Notes under the pieces: model-generated
The model's database searches: none
Told to the model about the DNA's origin: nothing
What the model saw: the letters and a program-made list of their open reading frames with translations, nothing else
Shown: positions 16,867 through 25,864 of the stretch, piece after piece
Numbering within the stretch: the stretch's first letter is position 1
Layout: each line of letters starts with the position of its first letter
Program-made: the position numbers and the translations under genes
Origin: Bradyrhizobium sp. Ghvi
GTDB lineage: Bacteria > Pseudomonadota > Alphaproteobacteria > Rhizobiales > Xanthobacteraceae
Direction of reading: 5' to 3'
Assembly (NCBI RefSeq): GCF_900115265.1
Contig: NZ_FOVU01000004.1
Location: 1 to 64,000, forward strand
DNA length: 64,000 nt

Positions 16867-17364
16867 ATGGCAGAGAATGAAGCGGAAGGCGCAGCCACTG
16901 AGGGCGCGGAAGCCGCTGCGCCGAAGAATAAGCTGAAGCTCATCATCATGGCCGTCGGCCTGCTTGCCGTCCTCGGTGGCGGCGCCGCCACCTGGTTCTT
17001 CTTCTTCCGTCACGGCGACGAGGAGCATCACGCCGAGGCGGCGCCTCCGCCGAAGCCGCCAGCCTTCGTCGACGTGCCCGACATGATGGTCAACCTCGCC
17101 GGCGCGCCCGGCGAGCGCGTGCAATATCTCAAGCTCAAGATCGTGCTCGAGCTGAAGGAAGAGAAGCAGATCGAGGCGATCAAGCCGTCGATGCCGCGGG
17201 TCACCGATATCTTCCAGACCTATGTGCGCGAGCTCCGCTCCTCCGACCTCAACGGCTCCGCCGGCATCTTCCGCCTCAGGGAGGAACTGACGAAGCGCGT
17301 CAACGCCGCAGTCGCGCCGATCCAGGTCAGCGCGGTGCTGTTCAAGGAAGTCGTGCTCCAGTGA
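16867..17364 (+). CDS. fliL: Flagellar basal body-associated protein FliL
   Basis: 165 residues. FliL is a single-span inner-membrane protein around the stator that supports torque and motility. Residues 1-22 are cytoplasmic and acidic/Ala-rich, about 24-46 form the membrane helix (LKLIIMAVGLLAVLGGGAATWFFFF), and the periplasmic domain contains MMVNLAG..GERVQYLKLKIVLEL and ends RVNAAVAPIQVSAVLFKEVVLQ. It starts the fliL-fliM-DUF6468-motE unit. Confidence 0.95.
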   Translation: MAENEAEGAATEGAEAAAPKNKLKLIIMAVGLLAVLGGGAATWFFFFRHGDEEHHAEAAPPPKPPAFVDVPDMMVNLAGAPGERVQYLKLKIVLELKEEKQIEAIKPSMPRVTDIFQTYVRELRSSDLNGSAGIFRLREELTKRVNAAVAPIQVSAVLFKEVVLQ

Positions 17365-17394
17365 GGATGCTGCGGAAGGGTACGGGCTAGCGTC

Positions 17395-18597
17395 ATGGCC
17401 GGCAACGAGCAGATGGACCAGGATGCGATTGCCGCCCAATGGGAGGCGTCGCTCGATTCCGAGGATCCCGCGGAGGCGGCAAAGGCCGCTGCCGAAAACG
17501 AGCTATCGGAGACCATGGCGCTGCAATGGGCGGCGATGGTCGAGGACGGCAGCCGCGATCTTGGCAACGGCAAGAATTCCGGCGAGCGGGTGCTGTCGCA
17601 GGAGGAGATCGACAATCTCCTCGGCTTCACCGTCGGTGACGTCACGCTCGACGACCATTCCGGCATTCGCGCGATCATCGATTCGGCGATGGTCTCCTAC
17701 GAGCGTCTGCCGATGCTCGAAATCGTCTTCGACCGCCTGGTGCGGCTCCTGACGACCTCGTTGCGCAATTTCACCTCCGACAACGTCGAAGTCTCGCTCG
17801 ACCGCATCACCTCGGTGCGGTTCGGCGATTATATGAACTCGATTCCGCTGCCCGCCGTGCTCTCGGTGTTCAAAGCCGAAGAGTGGGAAAACTTCGGCAT
17901 GGCGACGGTCGATTCCAGCCTGATCTACTCGATGATAGACGTGCTGCTCGGCGGTCGCCGCGGCAACAGCCAGCTTCGCATCGAGGGGCGTCCCTACACC
18001 ACGATCGAGACCGAGTTGGTCAAGCGCCTTGTCGAGGTGGTGCTGGCCGACGCCGAGCAGGCGTTCCGGCCGCTGTCGCCGGTGACCTTTAAGATCGACC
18101 GGCTCGAGACCAACCCGCGCTTCGCCGCGATCAGCCGTCCCGCCAATGCCGCGATCCTGGTGCGTCTGCGCATCGACATGGAAGACCGCGGCGGCAACAT
18201 CGAGCTGTTGCTTCCCTACGCGACCATCGAACCGATCCGGGCCGTTCTGCTCCAGATGTTCATGGGCGAGAAGTTCGGCCGCGATCCGATCTGGGAGGGC
18301 CATTTCGCCACGGAGATCGTCCAGGCCGAGATCGCCGTCGATGCCGTGCTCTACGAGGCCGATATTCCGCTCAAGCAACTGATGCGGCTGAAGGTCGGCG
18401 ACACGCTGCCGCTGGAAATGCGCGCCGACGCCAACGTCTCCGTGCGCTGCGGCGACGTCATCCTTACCGAAGGGCGGATGGGTCGGGTCGGCGACCGCGT
18501 CGCGATCCGCGTGACGAAACCCTTGCGCAAGCCAAGTACGACACTTGCGATGTTCGAGAAGGTGGACGAACAGAACAAGCTGATGGAGGCCCCATGA
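17395..18597 (+). CDS. fliM: Flagellar motor switch protein FliM
   Basis: 400 residues. FliM is the middle C-ring component that binds CheY-P. The core (LSQEEIDNLLGF, YERLPMLEIVFDRLVRLLTTSLRNFT, and the SpoA-like C-terminal domain with LMRLKVGDTLPLEMRADANVSVRCGDVILTEGRMGRVGDRVAIRV) is clear. There is an N-terminal acidic extension of about 65 residues before LSQEEID. Enteric FliM has its short CheY-binding peptide at the extreme N-terminus, so the extension is notable. It ends in an ATGA overlap with the next gene. Confidence 0.95.
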   Translation: MAGNEQMDQDAIAAQWEASLDSEDPAEAAKAAAENELSETMALQWAAMVEDGSRDLGNGKNSGERVLSQEEIDNLLGFTVGDVTLDDHSGIRAIIDSAMVSYERLPMLEIVFDRLVRLLTTSLRNFTSDNVEVSLDRITSVRFGDYMNSIPLPAVLSVFKAEEWENFGMATVDSSLIYSMIDVLLGGRRGNSQLRIEGRPYTTIETELVKRLVEVVLADAEQAFRPLSPVTFKIDRLETNPRFAAISRPANAAILVRLRIDMEDRGGNIELLLPYATIEPIRAVLLQMFMGEKFGRDPIWEGHFATEIVQAEIAVDAVLYEADIPLKQLMRLKVGDTLPLEMRADANVSVRCGDVILTEGRMGRVGDRVAIRVTKPLRKPSTTLAMFEKVDEQNKLMEAP

Positions 18598-19040
18598 ACC
18601 ACTCCCTGGGAATGGCGATCGAGACGCTGGTGGCTATCCTGCTGATGCTCACGATCGGCTACTGCATCCTGCTGAACAAGCGGCTGACGCGGCTGAAGGC
18701 GGACGAGCATTCGCTGAAGGCGGTGATCGGCGAGCTGATCACCGCGACCGAGATCGCCGAGCGCGCGATCGGCGGGTTGAAGCTCGCCGTGCGGGACGTC
18801 AACGAGAATCTCGGCAGCCAGCTCGCGGCCGCGACGCAAATGTCCGACCAGCTCTACAAGCAGCTCGGCGAGGCCGACAACGTGGTGCGCCGCCTCTCCA
18901 AGATCGCGATCGCGGCGCGTCCGGTCACGAATCCGGAAGCCGCCACCGTCGCCGCGGCCAAGCCGTCGCCAGCGAAGGCTGTGGCAGCCGCCGCCGAAGC
19001 CTTCTCCGAACGCCGACGGTCCAACGGTCTCGCCGCATAA
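18594..19040 (+). CDS. DUF6468-type small membrane protein of the flagellar operon
   Basis: 148 residues. Its ATG overlaps the fliM stop (ATGA), so translation is coupled. One N-terminal membrane helix (about residues 8-25, IETLVAILLMLTIGYCILLN) is followed by a long helical segment (LKADEHSLKAVIGELITATEIAERAIGGLKL) and an Ala/Pro-rich tail. The family is conserved after fliM in many alphaproteobacteria, but its role is unproven. A stator- or C-ring-associated function is an inference from the operon. Confidence 0.8.
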   Translation: MNHSLGMAIETLVAILLMLTIGYCILLNKRLTRLKADEHSLKAVIGELITATEIAERAIGGLKLAVRDVNENLGSQLAAATQMSDQLYKQLGEADNVVRRLSKIAIAARPVTNPEAATVAAAKPSPAKAVAAAAEAFSERRRSNGLAA

Positions 19041-19049
19041 AGTCAGGGT

Positions 19050-19814
19050 ATGAAGTCCTTTCGTAACATCCGCGTCATTCCGGTCGTCCTCGTTGCGGTC
19101 GCAGGTCTCGCCATGCTGAAAGTAGCGGGGCTCGTCATCAATGGCGGCTATGTCTTCGACTATCAGCCGAACACGCTGAAGAAGTCGTGGGCGCAGGAGA
19201 ATTTGAACTTCCCGACCGGACGCGAGGATCCTGACATCACTGGCTCGACCCATGGCGAGCCGAAGGAAGCGCCCAAGCCTGCCGCGCCCGAGAGCAAGCC
19301 TGAGGGCACCCCGGTCAAGATGGAGGAGGCTCAGCCGCAGGTCTCGGCCTCGGAGCGCGCGATCCTGGAGCGCTTGCAGGCGCGCCGCCAGGAGATCGAG
19401 TCGCGCCAGCGCGAGATCGATATCCGCGAGAGCCTTTTGAAGTCCGCCGAGAAGCGCATCGAGGGCAAAGTCGAGGAGATGAAGGCGGTGGAATCACGCA
19501 TCTCCGCGACTCAGGCCGAGCAGAAGGCCGCTGAGGCCCAGCGCATGAAGGGCCTCGTCACCATGTATGAGGGCATGAAGCCCAAGGATGCCGCGCGGGT
19601 GTTCGACCGCCTCGAGATGGGCGTGCTGATCGAGATCGCCTCGGCGATAGCACCACGCAAGATGTCCGACATTCTGGGCCTGATGACGCCGGAGGCCGCC
19701 GAGCGCCTGACCGTCGAGATGGCTCGCCGGGCCAACGGCGGCGGCGGGGATCAGTCCGCCTCCGCCGGGGATCTGCCGAAGATCGACGGCAAGCCGACGC
19801 AAAAGCCGAATTGA
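19050..19814 (+). CDS. motE: MotE-like flagellar motility protein
   Basis: 254 residues. One N-terminal hydrophobic segment (about 10-30), a Pro/Lys/Glu-rich linker, a coiled coil (about 105-170, SERAILERLQARRQEIESRQREIDIRE) and a C-terminal MgtE-N-like domain (LVTMYEGMKPKDAARVFDRLEMGVLIEIASAIAPRKMSDILGLM.PEAAERLT). In Sinorhizobium MotE is a periplasmic chaperone for the motor protein MotC. It starts 10 bases after the DUF6468 gene and is the last gene of the fliL unit. Confidence 0.85.
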   Translation: MKSFRNIRVIPVVLVAVAGLAMLKVAGLVINGGYVFDYQPNTLKKSWAQENLNFPTGREDPDITGSTHGEPKEAPKPAAPESKPEGTPVKMEEAQPQVSASERAILERLQARRQEIESRQREIDIRESLLKSAEKRIEGKVEEMKAVESRISATQAEQKAAEAQRMKGLVTMYEGMKPKDAARVFDRLEMGVLIEIASAIAPRKMSDILGLMTPEAAERLTVEMARRANGGGGDQSASAGDLPKIDGKPTQKPN

Positions 19815-19824
19815 GGGCTCATAC

Positions 19825-19839
19825 TTAAGAAGTCCTTAA
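19825..19839 (+). promoter_or_regulatory. CtrA box upstream of the 1274-residue repeat protein
   Basis: TTAA (19825-19828), GAAGTCC and TTAA (19836-19839) form a perfect TTAA-N7-TTAA box in the 49-base gap after motE. Its position 25 bases before the first possible ATG suggests a separate, CtrA-controlled start for the next gene, possibly from a start codon further downstream (19909 or 19918). Confidence 0.65.
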
Positions 19840-19863
19840 TTCGCAAAACCTACATTCGAGGGC

Positions 19864-22800
19864 ATGGGCCGGCACCAGTGCCGGCGTGGACCCGTCGAGC
19901 CGGAAGAAATGCCGCCAATGGCGCGAGAGGCTGCCGCTGGATTTGTGTCGCGAGCCCGCGCCTTCGCGCTGGGTCTGTCGCGACATGTCCGCAAGGCTGT
20001 CCTGCTATCGGCCTGTGCGCTGATCGGCCTTAGCTCCGTCGCCCGCGCGGCCGATGCGATCAGGGGCGAGGCGAGCTTTTCGGCCGGCGGCGGCTTTGCC
20101 CGTCTCGTGATCAAGCTTGGCGAGGATGTTCCCTCCGAGGTGACGACCGCCGGCTCCATCCTCATCATTCGTTTCGACCGCCCCGTCGATGTTCCTGTCG
20201 AGCGCGTGCCGGAAAGCGCGCCCGACTACGTCAACTCCGCCCGGCGCGACCCCGACGGCAGCGCTATCCGGCTGTCGCTGGCCCGGCGCGTCACCGTCAA
20301 CACCATGAACGCGGGCGAGCGAACCTTCATCGACCTCTTGCCGGAGGATTGGAAGGGCCCGCCGCCGAGCCTGCCGATGGACGTGGTGAAGGAACTCGCC
20401 GAGCGCGCGCGTGCGGCCGAGCGCGCGCTGCGCGCCCAACGCGCCGCGGCGGAGGCCACGAAGCATCCGCCGATCCGTGTGCGCGCTTCAGTGCAGCCGA
20501 CCTTCGTGCGCTTCGTGTTCGAGATGCCCGACGGCGTCGGCGTCTCGTCGGTGCTCAACGAGCAGAAGCTGACGCTCGCATTCAACGCCAACCTCAATTT
20601 CGACCTCGCCGATGCCGTCGTTGCCGCACCTCCGAACGTCGCCTCGATCAAGCAGAAGGCCGACGTCGACCAGACCAGCATCGAGATCGCGTTGATCGGC
20701 GATTCCGACGTGCACTCCTTCCGCGACGACAAGAATTATGTCGTCGACGTCGCTTTCCAGCCCGACAGGAGCAAGGCGGCCGCAACGCCTGAAGCCGCGA
20801 TTGCACAGGCCGGGGCTGGCGGTCGCGGACCCGCGGCGGAAAAGCCGGCGGCCGCGAAGCCGAAAGACGCCCATCGCGAGATCACGCCGCCGACTTCGGA
20901 GACGATCGCGCGCGAAGCCAAAATCGACGTCAAGCCCGACGTCAAGTCGGAGGCGAAGCCGGAAGCGCCGGCCACGATGCCTATCACTGAGGCGCCGAAG
21001 CCGCCGCCTGCGGTTGCGGTCCCCGTGACTGAAGCCCCGCACGCCACCGATGCGCCCAAAGAGGCCGCGGTGCCCACGAAGGAAGCGGCCGTGCCCGCCA
21101 AGCCGGCGCCGCCCGCCGTTGCCGAAGCGCCAAAGCAGGTCGCGGCAGAAGTGGCCAAGGAGCCGGTCAGGGACGTTCCGAAAGAGGTCGTGAAGCCTGC
21201 AGCCAAGCCCGCGCCTGCAGAGGCGCAATCTGCGCCATCGGCTTCCGTTGCCAGCGTCGATGCGCGGCGCGACAGCGACGGCCTGCGCGTGACGTTCCCA
21301 TTTGCCGTGACAACGCCTGCAGCAGCGTTCCGCCGCGGCGACACGGTGTGGCTGGTGTTCGACTCGCCGAAACCGATCGACGTCGAACCGATCCGCGCCC
21401 GGGGCGGCGCGATGATCGGCGAGGTCGGCCGCATTCCGCTCGAAAAAGGGCAGGCGGTGCGTATCCGTCTCACGCGCCCGCTGGTCTATTCGCTGACCAG
21501 CGAAGAGGTCGGCAAGGAAACCAACTGGCTGCTCACGCTGGCCGACAAGATCCAGGCGACGCCGCTGCCGCTGATGGTGTCGCGCAACATCACCGATCCA
21601 GCGCTCGCCAATATCGCGATCCCCTTTGCCAATCCGGGCCTGATGCACAAGGTCACCGATCCCGATGCCGGCGACATGCTCTACGTCGTCACGGCGCAGC
21701 GGCCGGTCCGTGGCTTCATCAAGCGGCAGGACCTCGTCGATCTCTCGCTGCTGGAATCCGCACACGGCATCGCGATCCGGCCGAACTCCGACGATGTCGG
21801 TGTGGAGGTCGGATCCGACAAGGTCATTCTCGGCAAGAAGGGCGGCCTGACGCTGTCGCCGGTCGACGTCTCGGCCGAGCGCGCACCTACCGCGGTGCGT
21901 CCGGTGTTCAGTCCCGAGGCCTGGCGCAAGGGCCAGTCGGAAGATTTCTGGACACGGCAGAGCGAGCTGATCTCGGCGATCGCGGCTGTCGAACCGGCGC
22001 AGCGTTCGCTGCCGCGGCTCGATCTCGCGCAGTTCTACATGTCGCGCGCGATGTATCACGAAGCCAAATCCGTGACCGAACTGATGCTGGCCGATCCCCT
22101 CAACAAGGAGGAGAGCAGTGCGCTGATCATCCACGCGATCGCGAGCATCCTGATCGGGCGGCCGGCACAGGGCCTGAAGGATCTCGCCAATCCCGTGATC
22201 GGCAACAGCCACGATTCCCAGCTCTGGAAGGCGCTCGCCTATGCGCGCCAGGGCAAATGGGCGGATGCCCGCGAAAAATTCAAGAACGTCGAATTCGCCA
22301 TCGCCTCGCTGCCGCTCGACATCCAGCGCATCGTGACGATGGACGCGATGCGCGCCTCGCTCGAGGTCAAGGACTATGCCGGCGCCTCCAAGCGCCGCAG
22401 TGAGATCGAGGTGATCGGTGTGCCACCGGAGGCCGCGCCCGGCTTTGCCGTGCTGCGCGGACGGCTCGCCGAAGCGCTCGGCCACGACAAGGACGCGCTC
22501 GACGACTACAAGTTCGCCGTGGACTCGAAGGACCGGCAGGCCGCCGCCGAAGCCAAGCAGCTCGAGGTCGCGCTGCGGCAGAAGCGCGACGAGATCGGCA
22601 AGGACGAGGCGCTGCGCGAGCTCGAGACGCTGTCGATGACCTGGCGCGGCGATGCGATCGAGGTCAGGACGCTGCAGATGCTGTCGCAGCTCTATTCCGA
22701 GAATGGACGCTACCGTGACGCGCTCACCGCGGCGCGGACGGCGACCAGGCTGCAGCCCAACGCGGAAGCCTCGCGCCAGGCGCAGGATCTGGCGTCGGAC

Positions 22801-23688
22801 CTGTTCACGCAGATCTTCTTGGGGTCCAAGGGCGACGAGCTGCCGCCGGTCGAGGCGCTCGGGATGTTCTACGAGTTCCGCGAGCTGACGCCGATCGGGC
22901 GCCGCGGCGACGAGCTGATCCGGCGCCTCGCCGATCGTCTCGCCTCGGTCGATCTGCTCGACCAGGCCGCCGAGCTGCTGCAATACCAGGTCGACCACCG
23001 CCTCGAAGGCGCGGCGCGGGCCCAGGTCGCCGCGCGCCTTGCCATGATCTATCTTGCCAACCGCAAGCCCGACATGGCGATCACGGCGCTGCGGGCGAGC
23101 CGCATCAGCGACCTCTCCGGCGAGCTGAGGCAGCAGCGCCTGTTGCTGGAGGCGCGCGCGCAGAGCGACGTCGGCCGCCATGACCTCGCGCTTGACATCG
23201 TCTCCAACGTCTCGGGGCGCGAGGTGCTGCGGCTGCGGTCCGACATCTTCTGGGCGGCGCGGCGCTGGCGCGAGTCCGCCGAGCAGATCGAGCTCTATTA
23301 CGGCGAGCGGTTCCGCGACTTCAAGCCGCTCAACGCGGTGGAGAAGAGCGACATCATCCGTGCCGCCGTCGGCTATGCGCTCGCCGATGATTCGATCGGG
23401 CTGTCGCGCTTCCGCGAGAAATACGCGCCCCTGATGAGCGAGAGCGCCGACCGGCTCGCCTTCGACATCGCCAGCAAGCCGGCCGCCGCCTCCAGCGCCG
23501 AATTCGCCGAGATCGCCAAACTCGCCGCAAGCGTCGACACGCTGGATGGTTTCTTGCGCGAGATGAAGCAGCGCTTCCCCGATGCCACCGCCCGCGCACC
23601 TAGCTCGCCGCAAGCCAAGGACGAGGCCGAGCACACCGGCTCGCTGCCGACGATTCCGGTGGTGCGGCAGATCAAGATGACGCGGTAG
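19864..23688 (+). CDS. Large exported tetratricopeptide-repeat protein of the flagellar cluster
   Basis: Up to 1274 residues. A signal-peptide-like segment occurs at about residues 30-58 (VLLSACALIGLSSVARA). An AMIN-like beta domain follows (FARLVIKLGEDVPSEVTTAGSILIIRF), then a second related beta module, a Pro/Ala/Lys/Glu-rich linker (about 300-460), another beta region, and from about residue 690 an alpha-solenoid with TPR-like repeats (LDLAQFYMSRAMYHEAKSVTELML, YRDALTAARTATRLQPNAEASRQAQDLA). The ATG at 19864 lies close to the CtrA box; ATG 19909 or 19918 would put the signal peptide nearer the terminus. It is probably periplasmic, possibly a peptidoglycan-interacting scaffold for the motor. 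The function is not known to me. Confidence 0.85.
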   Translation: MGRHQCRRGPVEPEEMPPMAREAAAGFVSRARAFALGLSRHVRKAVLLSACALIGLSSVARAADAIRGEASFSAGGGFARLVIKLGEDVPSEVTTAGSILIIRFDRPVDVPVERVPESAPDYVNSARRDPDGSAIRLSLARRVTVNTMNAGERTFIDLLPEDWKGPPPSLPMDVVKELAERARAAERALRAQRAAAEATKHPPIRVRASVQPTFVRFVFEMPDGVGVSSVLNEQKLTLAFNANLNFDLADAVVAAPPNVASIKQKADVDQTSIEIALIGDSDVHSFRDDKNYVVDVAFQPDRSKAAATPEAAIAQAGAGGRGPAAEKPAAAKPKDAHREITPPTSETIAREAKIDVKPDVKSEAKPEAPATMPITEAPKPPPAVAVPVTEAPHATDAPKEAAVPTKEAAVPAKPAPPAVAEAPKQVAAEVAKEPVRDVPKEVVKPAAKPAPAEAQSAPSASVASVDARRDSDGLRVTFPFAVTTPAAAFRRGDTVWLVFDSPKPIDVEPIRARGGAMIGEVGRIPLEKGQAVRIRLTRPLVYSLTSEEVGKETNWLLTLADKIQATPLPLMVSRNITDPALANIAIPFANPGLMHKVTDPDAGDMLYVVTAQRPVRGFIKRQDLVDLSLLESAHGIAIRPNSDDVGVEVGSDKVILGKKGGLTLSPVDVSAERAPTAVRPVFSPEAWRKGQSEDFWTRQSELISAIAAVEPAQRSLPRLDLAQFYMSRAMYHEAKSVTELMLADPLNKEESSALIIHAIASILIGRPAQGLKDLANPVIGNSHDSQLWKALAYARQGKWADAREKFKNVEFAIASLPLDIQRIVTMDAMRASLEVKDYAGASKRRSEIEVIGVPPEAAPGFAVLRGRLAEALGHDKDALDDYKFAVDSKDRQAAAEAKQLEVALRQKRDEIGKDEALRELETLSMTWRGDAIEVRTLQMLSQLYSENGRYRDALTAARTATRLQPNAEASRQAQDLASDLFTQIFLGSKGDELPPVEALGMFYEFRELTPIGRRGDELIRRLADRLASVDLLDQAAELLQYQVDHRLEGAARAQVAARLAMIYLANRKPDMAITALRASRISDLSGELRQQRLLLEARAQSDVGRHDLALDIVSNVSGREVLRLRSDIFWAARRWRESAEQIELYYGERFRDFKPLNAVEKSDIIRAAVGYALADDSIGLSRFREKYAPLMSESADRLAFDIASKPAAASSAEFAEIAKLAASVDTLDGFLREMKQRFPDATARAPSSPQAKDEAEHTGSLPTIPVVRQIKMTR

Positions 23689-23843
23689 CGAAAACAACCC
23701 CATGCACAGTAGGCGGCCGCAACCGGATCAACGGGTTAGCCGATGTTGCGCGTGGAATGAGGATTTTACGAAATAAAGTTGACCCGTCGGGCAAAACACT
23801 GGCATGATGTCACCATGCGCATCGCCCCTCCGTCGCCGGGACG

Positions 23844-24614
23844 CTAGCCCCCGTAGCTCTGCACCAGACTTCCCGCCACCAGCGACCAGCCGTCGACCAG
23901 CACGAAGAAGATCAGCTTGAACGGCAGCGAGATCGTTGCCGGCGGCAGCATCATCATGCCCATCGACATCAGCACCGAGGCGACGACGAGGTCGATGATC
24001 AGGAAGGGAAGGAACAGCAGGAAGCCGATTTCGAAGGCGCGCTTCAGTTCGGAGATCATGAAGGCGGGGACGAGGATGCGCAGCGCGAGTTCGTCGGGCG
24101 TCGCCGGCGGCGGCTCGCCCGACAGGTCCAGGAATAGTTTCAGGTCCTTCTCGCGCACGTTCTTCTGCATGAAACCGCGCAAGGGGACGGCGGCGCGCTG
24201 AAGCGCATCCTCGACGCCGATCTCGTTGGCGACCAGCGGACGAATGCCGTCGTCATAGGATTTTTGCAGCACCGGTCCCATCACGAAGAAGGTGAGGAAC
24301 ATCGCCAGCGCAAGAATCACCGAGTTGGGCGGCGCGGTCGCCGTGCCCATGGCGGTGCGCAGCAGTGACAGCACCACCACGATGCGCGTGAACGACGTCA
24401 TCATGATCAGGATGGATGGTGCAATCGAGAGCACCGTGAGCAGCGCGATCAACTGGATCGCGCGCTCCGTGACGCCGCCACCGCCCTGGCCGCCGAGATT
24501 GATGCTGATGTCCTGCGCGTGCGCAGGCGTGACAAGGAAAGCCGTGGCGAGCAAGGCCGCGGCGATCAGAACAGAAGGGACAAGAACTCTACGCGGGAAG
24601 GACGGCAGCCTCAC
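23844..24614 (-). CDS. fliP: Flagellar export gate protein FliP
   Basis: 256 residues. FliP forms, with FliQ and FliR, the export gate of the flagellar type III apparatus. It has a cleavable signal peptide (to about residue 33, as known for FliP), SIAPSILIMMTSFTRIVVVLSLLR, FLTFFVMGPV and the C-terminal membrane helices with FLLFLPFLIIDLVVASVLMSMGMMMLPP. The ATG overlaps the fliO stop (ATGA). Convergent with the preceding repeat-protein gene across 155 bases in which I see no gene. Confidence 0.97.
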   Translation of the reverse strand: MRLPSFPRRVLVPSVLIAAALLATAFLVTPAHAQDISINLGGQGGGGVTERAIQLIALLTVLSIAPSILIMMTSFTRIVVVLSLLRTAMGTATAPPNSVILALAMFLTFFVMGPVLQKSYDDGIRPLVANEIGVEDALQRAAVPLRGFMQKNVREKDLKLFLDLSGEPPPATPDELALRILVPAFMISELKRAFEIGFLLFLPFLIIDLVVASVLMSMGMMMLPPATISLPFKLIFFVLVDGWSLVAGSLVQSYGG

Positions 24615-25597
24615 GAAGACGGCTTCGGACGGCCGAGCAGCGAGGCCATTTCGTCTTCGAGATTTTCAAAGCTGGTCTTCTCCGTGGCCGGCTTGGGCGG
24701 CGCCGCCGGAGGAGGCGGCTCGACGCGTGCGGCGCGTGGCGGAGGCGCATCCGGTGCAACGGGCGGAGCGATGCTCTCACCGGCCGGACGGCGCAAGGCC
24801 GCCTCGAGGCGCTGCGCCATCTCGGCAAGATTTTGCTCGGCGCTCGACGGTGCGGCAGCAGCAGGGGTCGGCGGCGCAATGGGCGGCGCCTGCAATCCGG
24901 ACGGGGCCTGCGGCACGGGCGGTGTAGGCGGCGGCGCGGCTGCGCGCTCGGCGCGCACCGGCGGCACCTTCGCCGGATCGCTCTGGCGCGGCGGGCGCGG
25001 CATCGGCGGCGGCTCGCTGCGCGCAATACGCGGCGGCACCGGCTCGGGACGGGGCTCGCGCTCGAAGCGCGGTGGCATCGACTCAGGTGAGAAGCCGCCG
25101 AGCTGCGGCTCGCCGCGGCGCTCGGCCAGGGTGGGCGCCGGCCGACGGACCTCATCGGCGAAAGAGGGGCGTGAGGGTCGCGGCGGCGGCTCCGGCATGT
25201 GCGGTTCGGGATGGTCGAGCACTTCGGGCCGCGGGGCTTCATCCGCCCAGCTGCCGGCATCGGGCATCGGGGCGAGGCGCGGCGCCTCGGCCGCGCTGGG
25301 GCGTTGCGGAATCTGGTCGCGGCCAGCCGCGGCTCGGACGATATTTGGCTCGACGACGATGTCGGTCGGGCCGCCGATCATCAGGAGATGTTCGACATTG
25401 TCGCGGCGGACCAACACGAGGCGCCGGCGGCCATCGACCGCCGCGGCGTCGATTACGGCAAGTCGGGGCATCCTGCCGCGCTGGGTATTGGCGCCGAGCC
25501 GGGTGGTCGCGAATCGGCGAACCAGCCATGCCGCGACGCCGATCAACGCCAGTACGACGATGAACGCGACGATGAAGGTGATAGGGCTACCGTTCAT
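24611..25597 (-). CDS. fliO: FliO-like flagellar biosynthesis protein with long proline-rich tail
   Basis: 328 residues. FliO helps FliP assemble in the membrane. One N-terminal membrane helix (about 5-26, ITFIVAFIVVLALIGVAAWLVRRF) is followed by the short conserved cytoplasmic domain (RLAVIDAAAVDGRRRLVLVRRDNVEHLLMIGGPTDIVVE). Residues from about 95 on are Pro/Arg/Ala-rich and probably disordered, which makes the protein more than twice the usual length. Operon with fliP, reading away from flgB. Confidence 0.88.
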   Translation of the reverse strand: MNGSPITFIVAFIVVLALIGVAAWLVRRFATTRLGANTQRGRMPRLAVIDAAAVDGRRRLVLVRRDNVEHLLMIGGPTDIVVEPNIVRAAAGRDQIPQRPSAAEAPRLAPMPDAGSWADEAPRPEVLDHPEPHMPEPPPRPSRPSFADEVRRPAPTLAERRGEPQLGGFSPESMPPRFEREPRPEPVPPRIARSEPPPMPRPPRQSDPAKVPPVRAERAAAPPPTPPVPQAPSGLQAPPIAPPTPAAAAPSSAEQNLAEMAQRLEAALRRPAGESIAPPVAPDAPPPRAARVEPPPPAAPPKPATEKTSFENLEDEMASLLGRPKPSS

Positions 25598-25691
25598 ACC
25601 TGTCCCCGGTAAATGGCGCTTCTCTCGTGCCTATGGTCGGATGGCCGACCACGGCCTGCGATGCCCCAAAACTGCGATTTCTTAACGTCCC

Positions 25692-25708
25692 ACGGCAAGT
25701 TTTGCCGT
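25692..25708. promoter_or_regulatory. ftr-like palindrome upstream of fliO
   Basis: ACGGCAA (25692-25698), GTT and TTGCCGT (25702-25708) form a perfect 7-base inverted repeat whose CGGCA...TGCCG core resembles the FlbD-binding ftr elements of Caulobacter. It lies 95 bases before the fliO start on the minus strand. Confidence 0.45.
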
Positions 25709-25864
25709 CCCCACCTCTTAATAACCTATGAATCGCTCGATCCAAAACGACTTCTTGGCCCGTGTTCAGGCCGCCAAGCGGTTGGGTTAATGCGGCTTTT
25801 GGAATGGGGCGAATCATCGGGGAGCCATTTCATGTCTCAATCGGAAACATGCATCCGCCGTGCC

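Noticed and set aside
20488..23703. A 1071-codon open frame on the minus strand
   Set aside because: It is antisense to the large repeat protein, is Arg/Asp/Gly-rich without domain features, and reflects high-GC codon bias.
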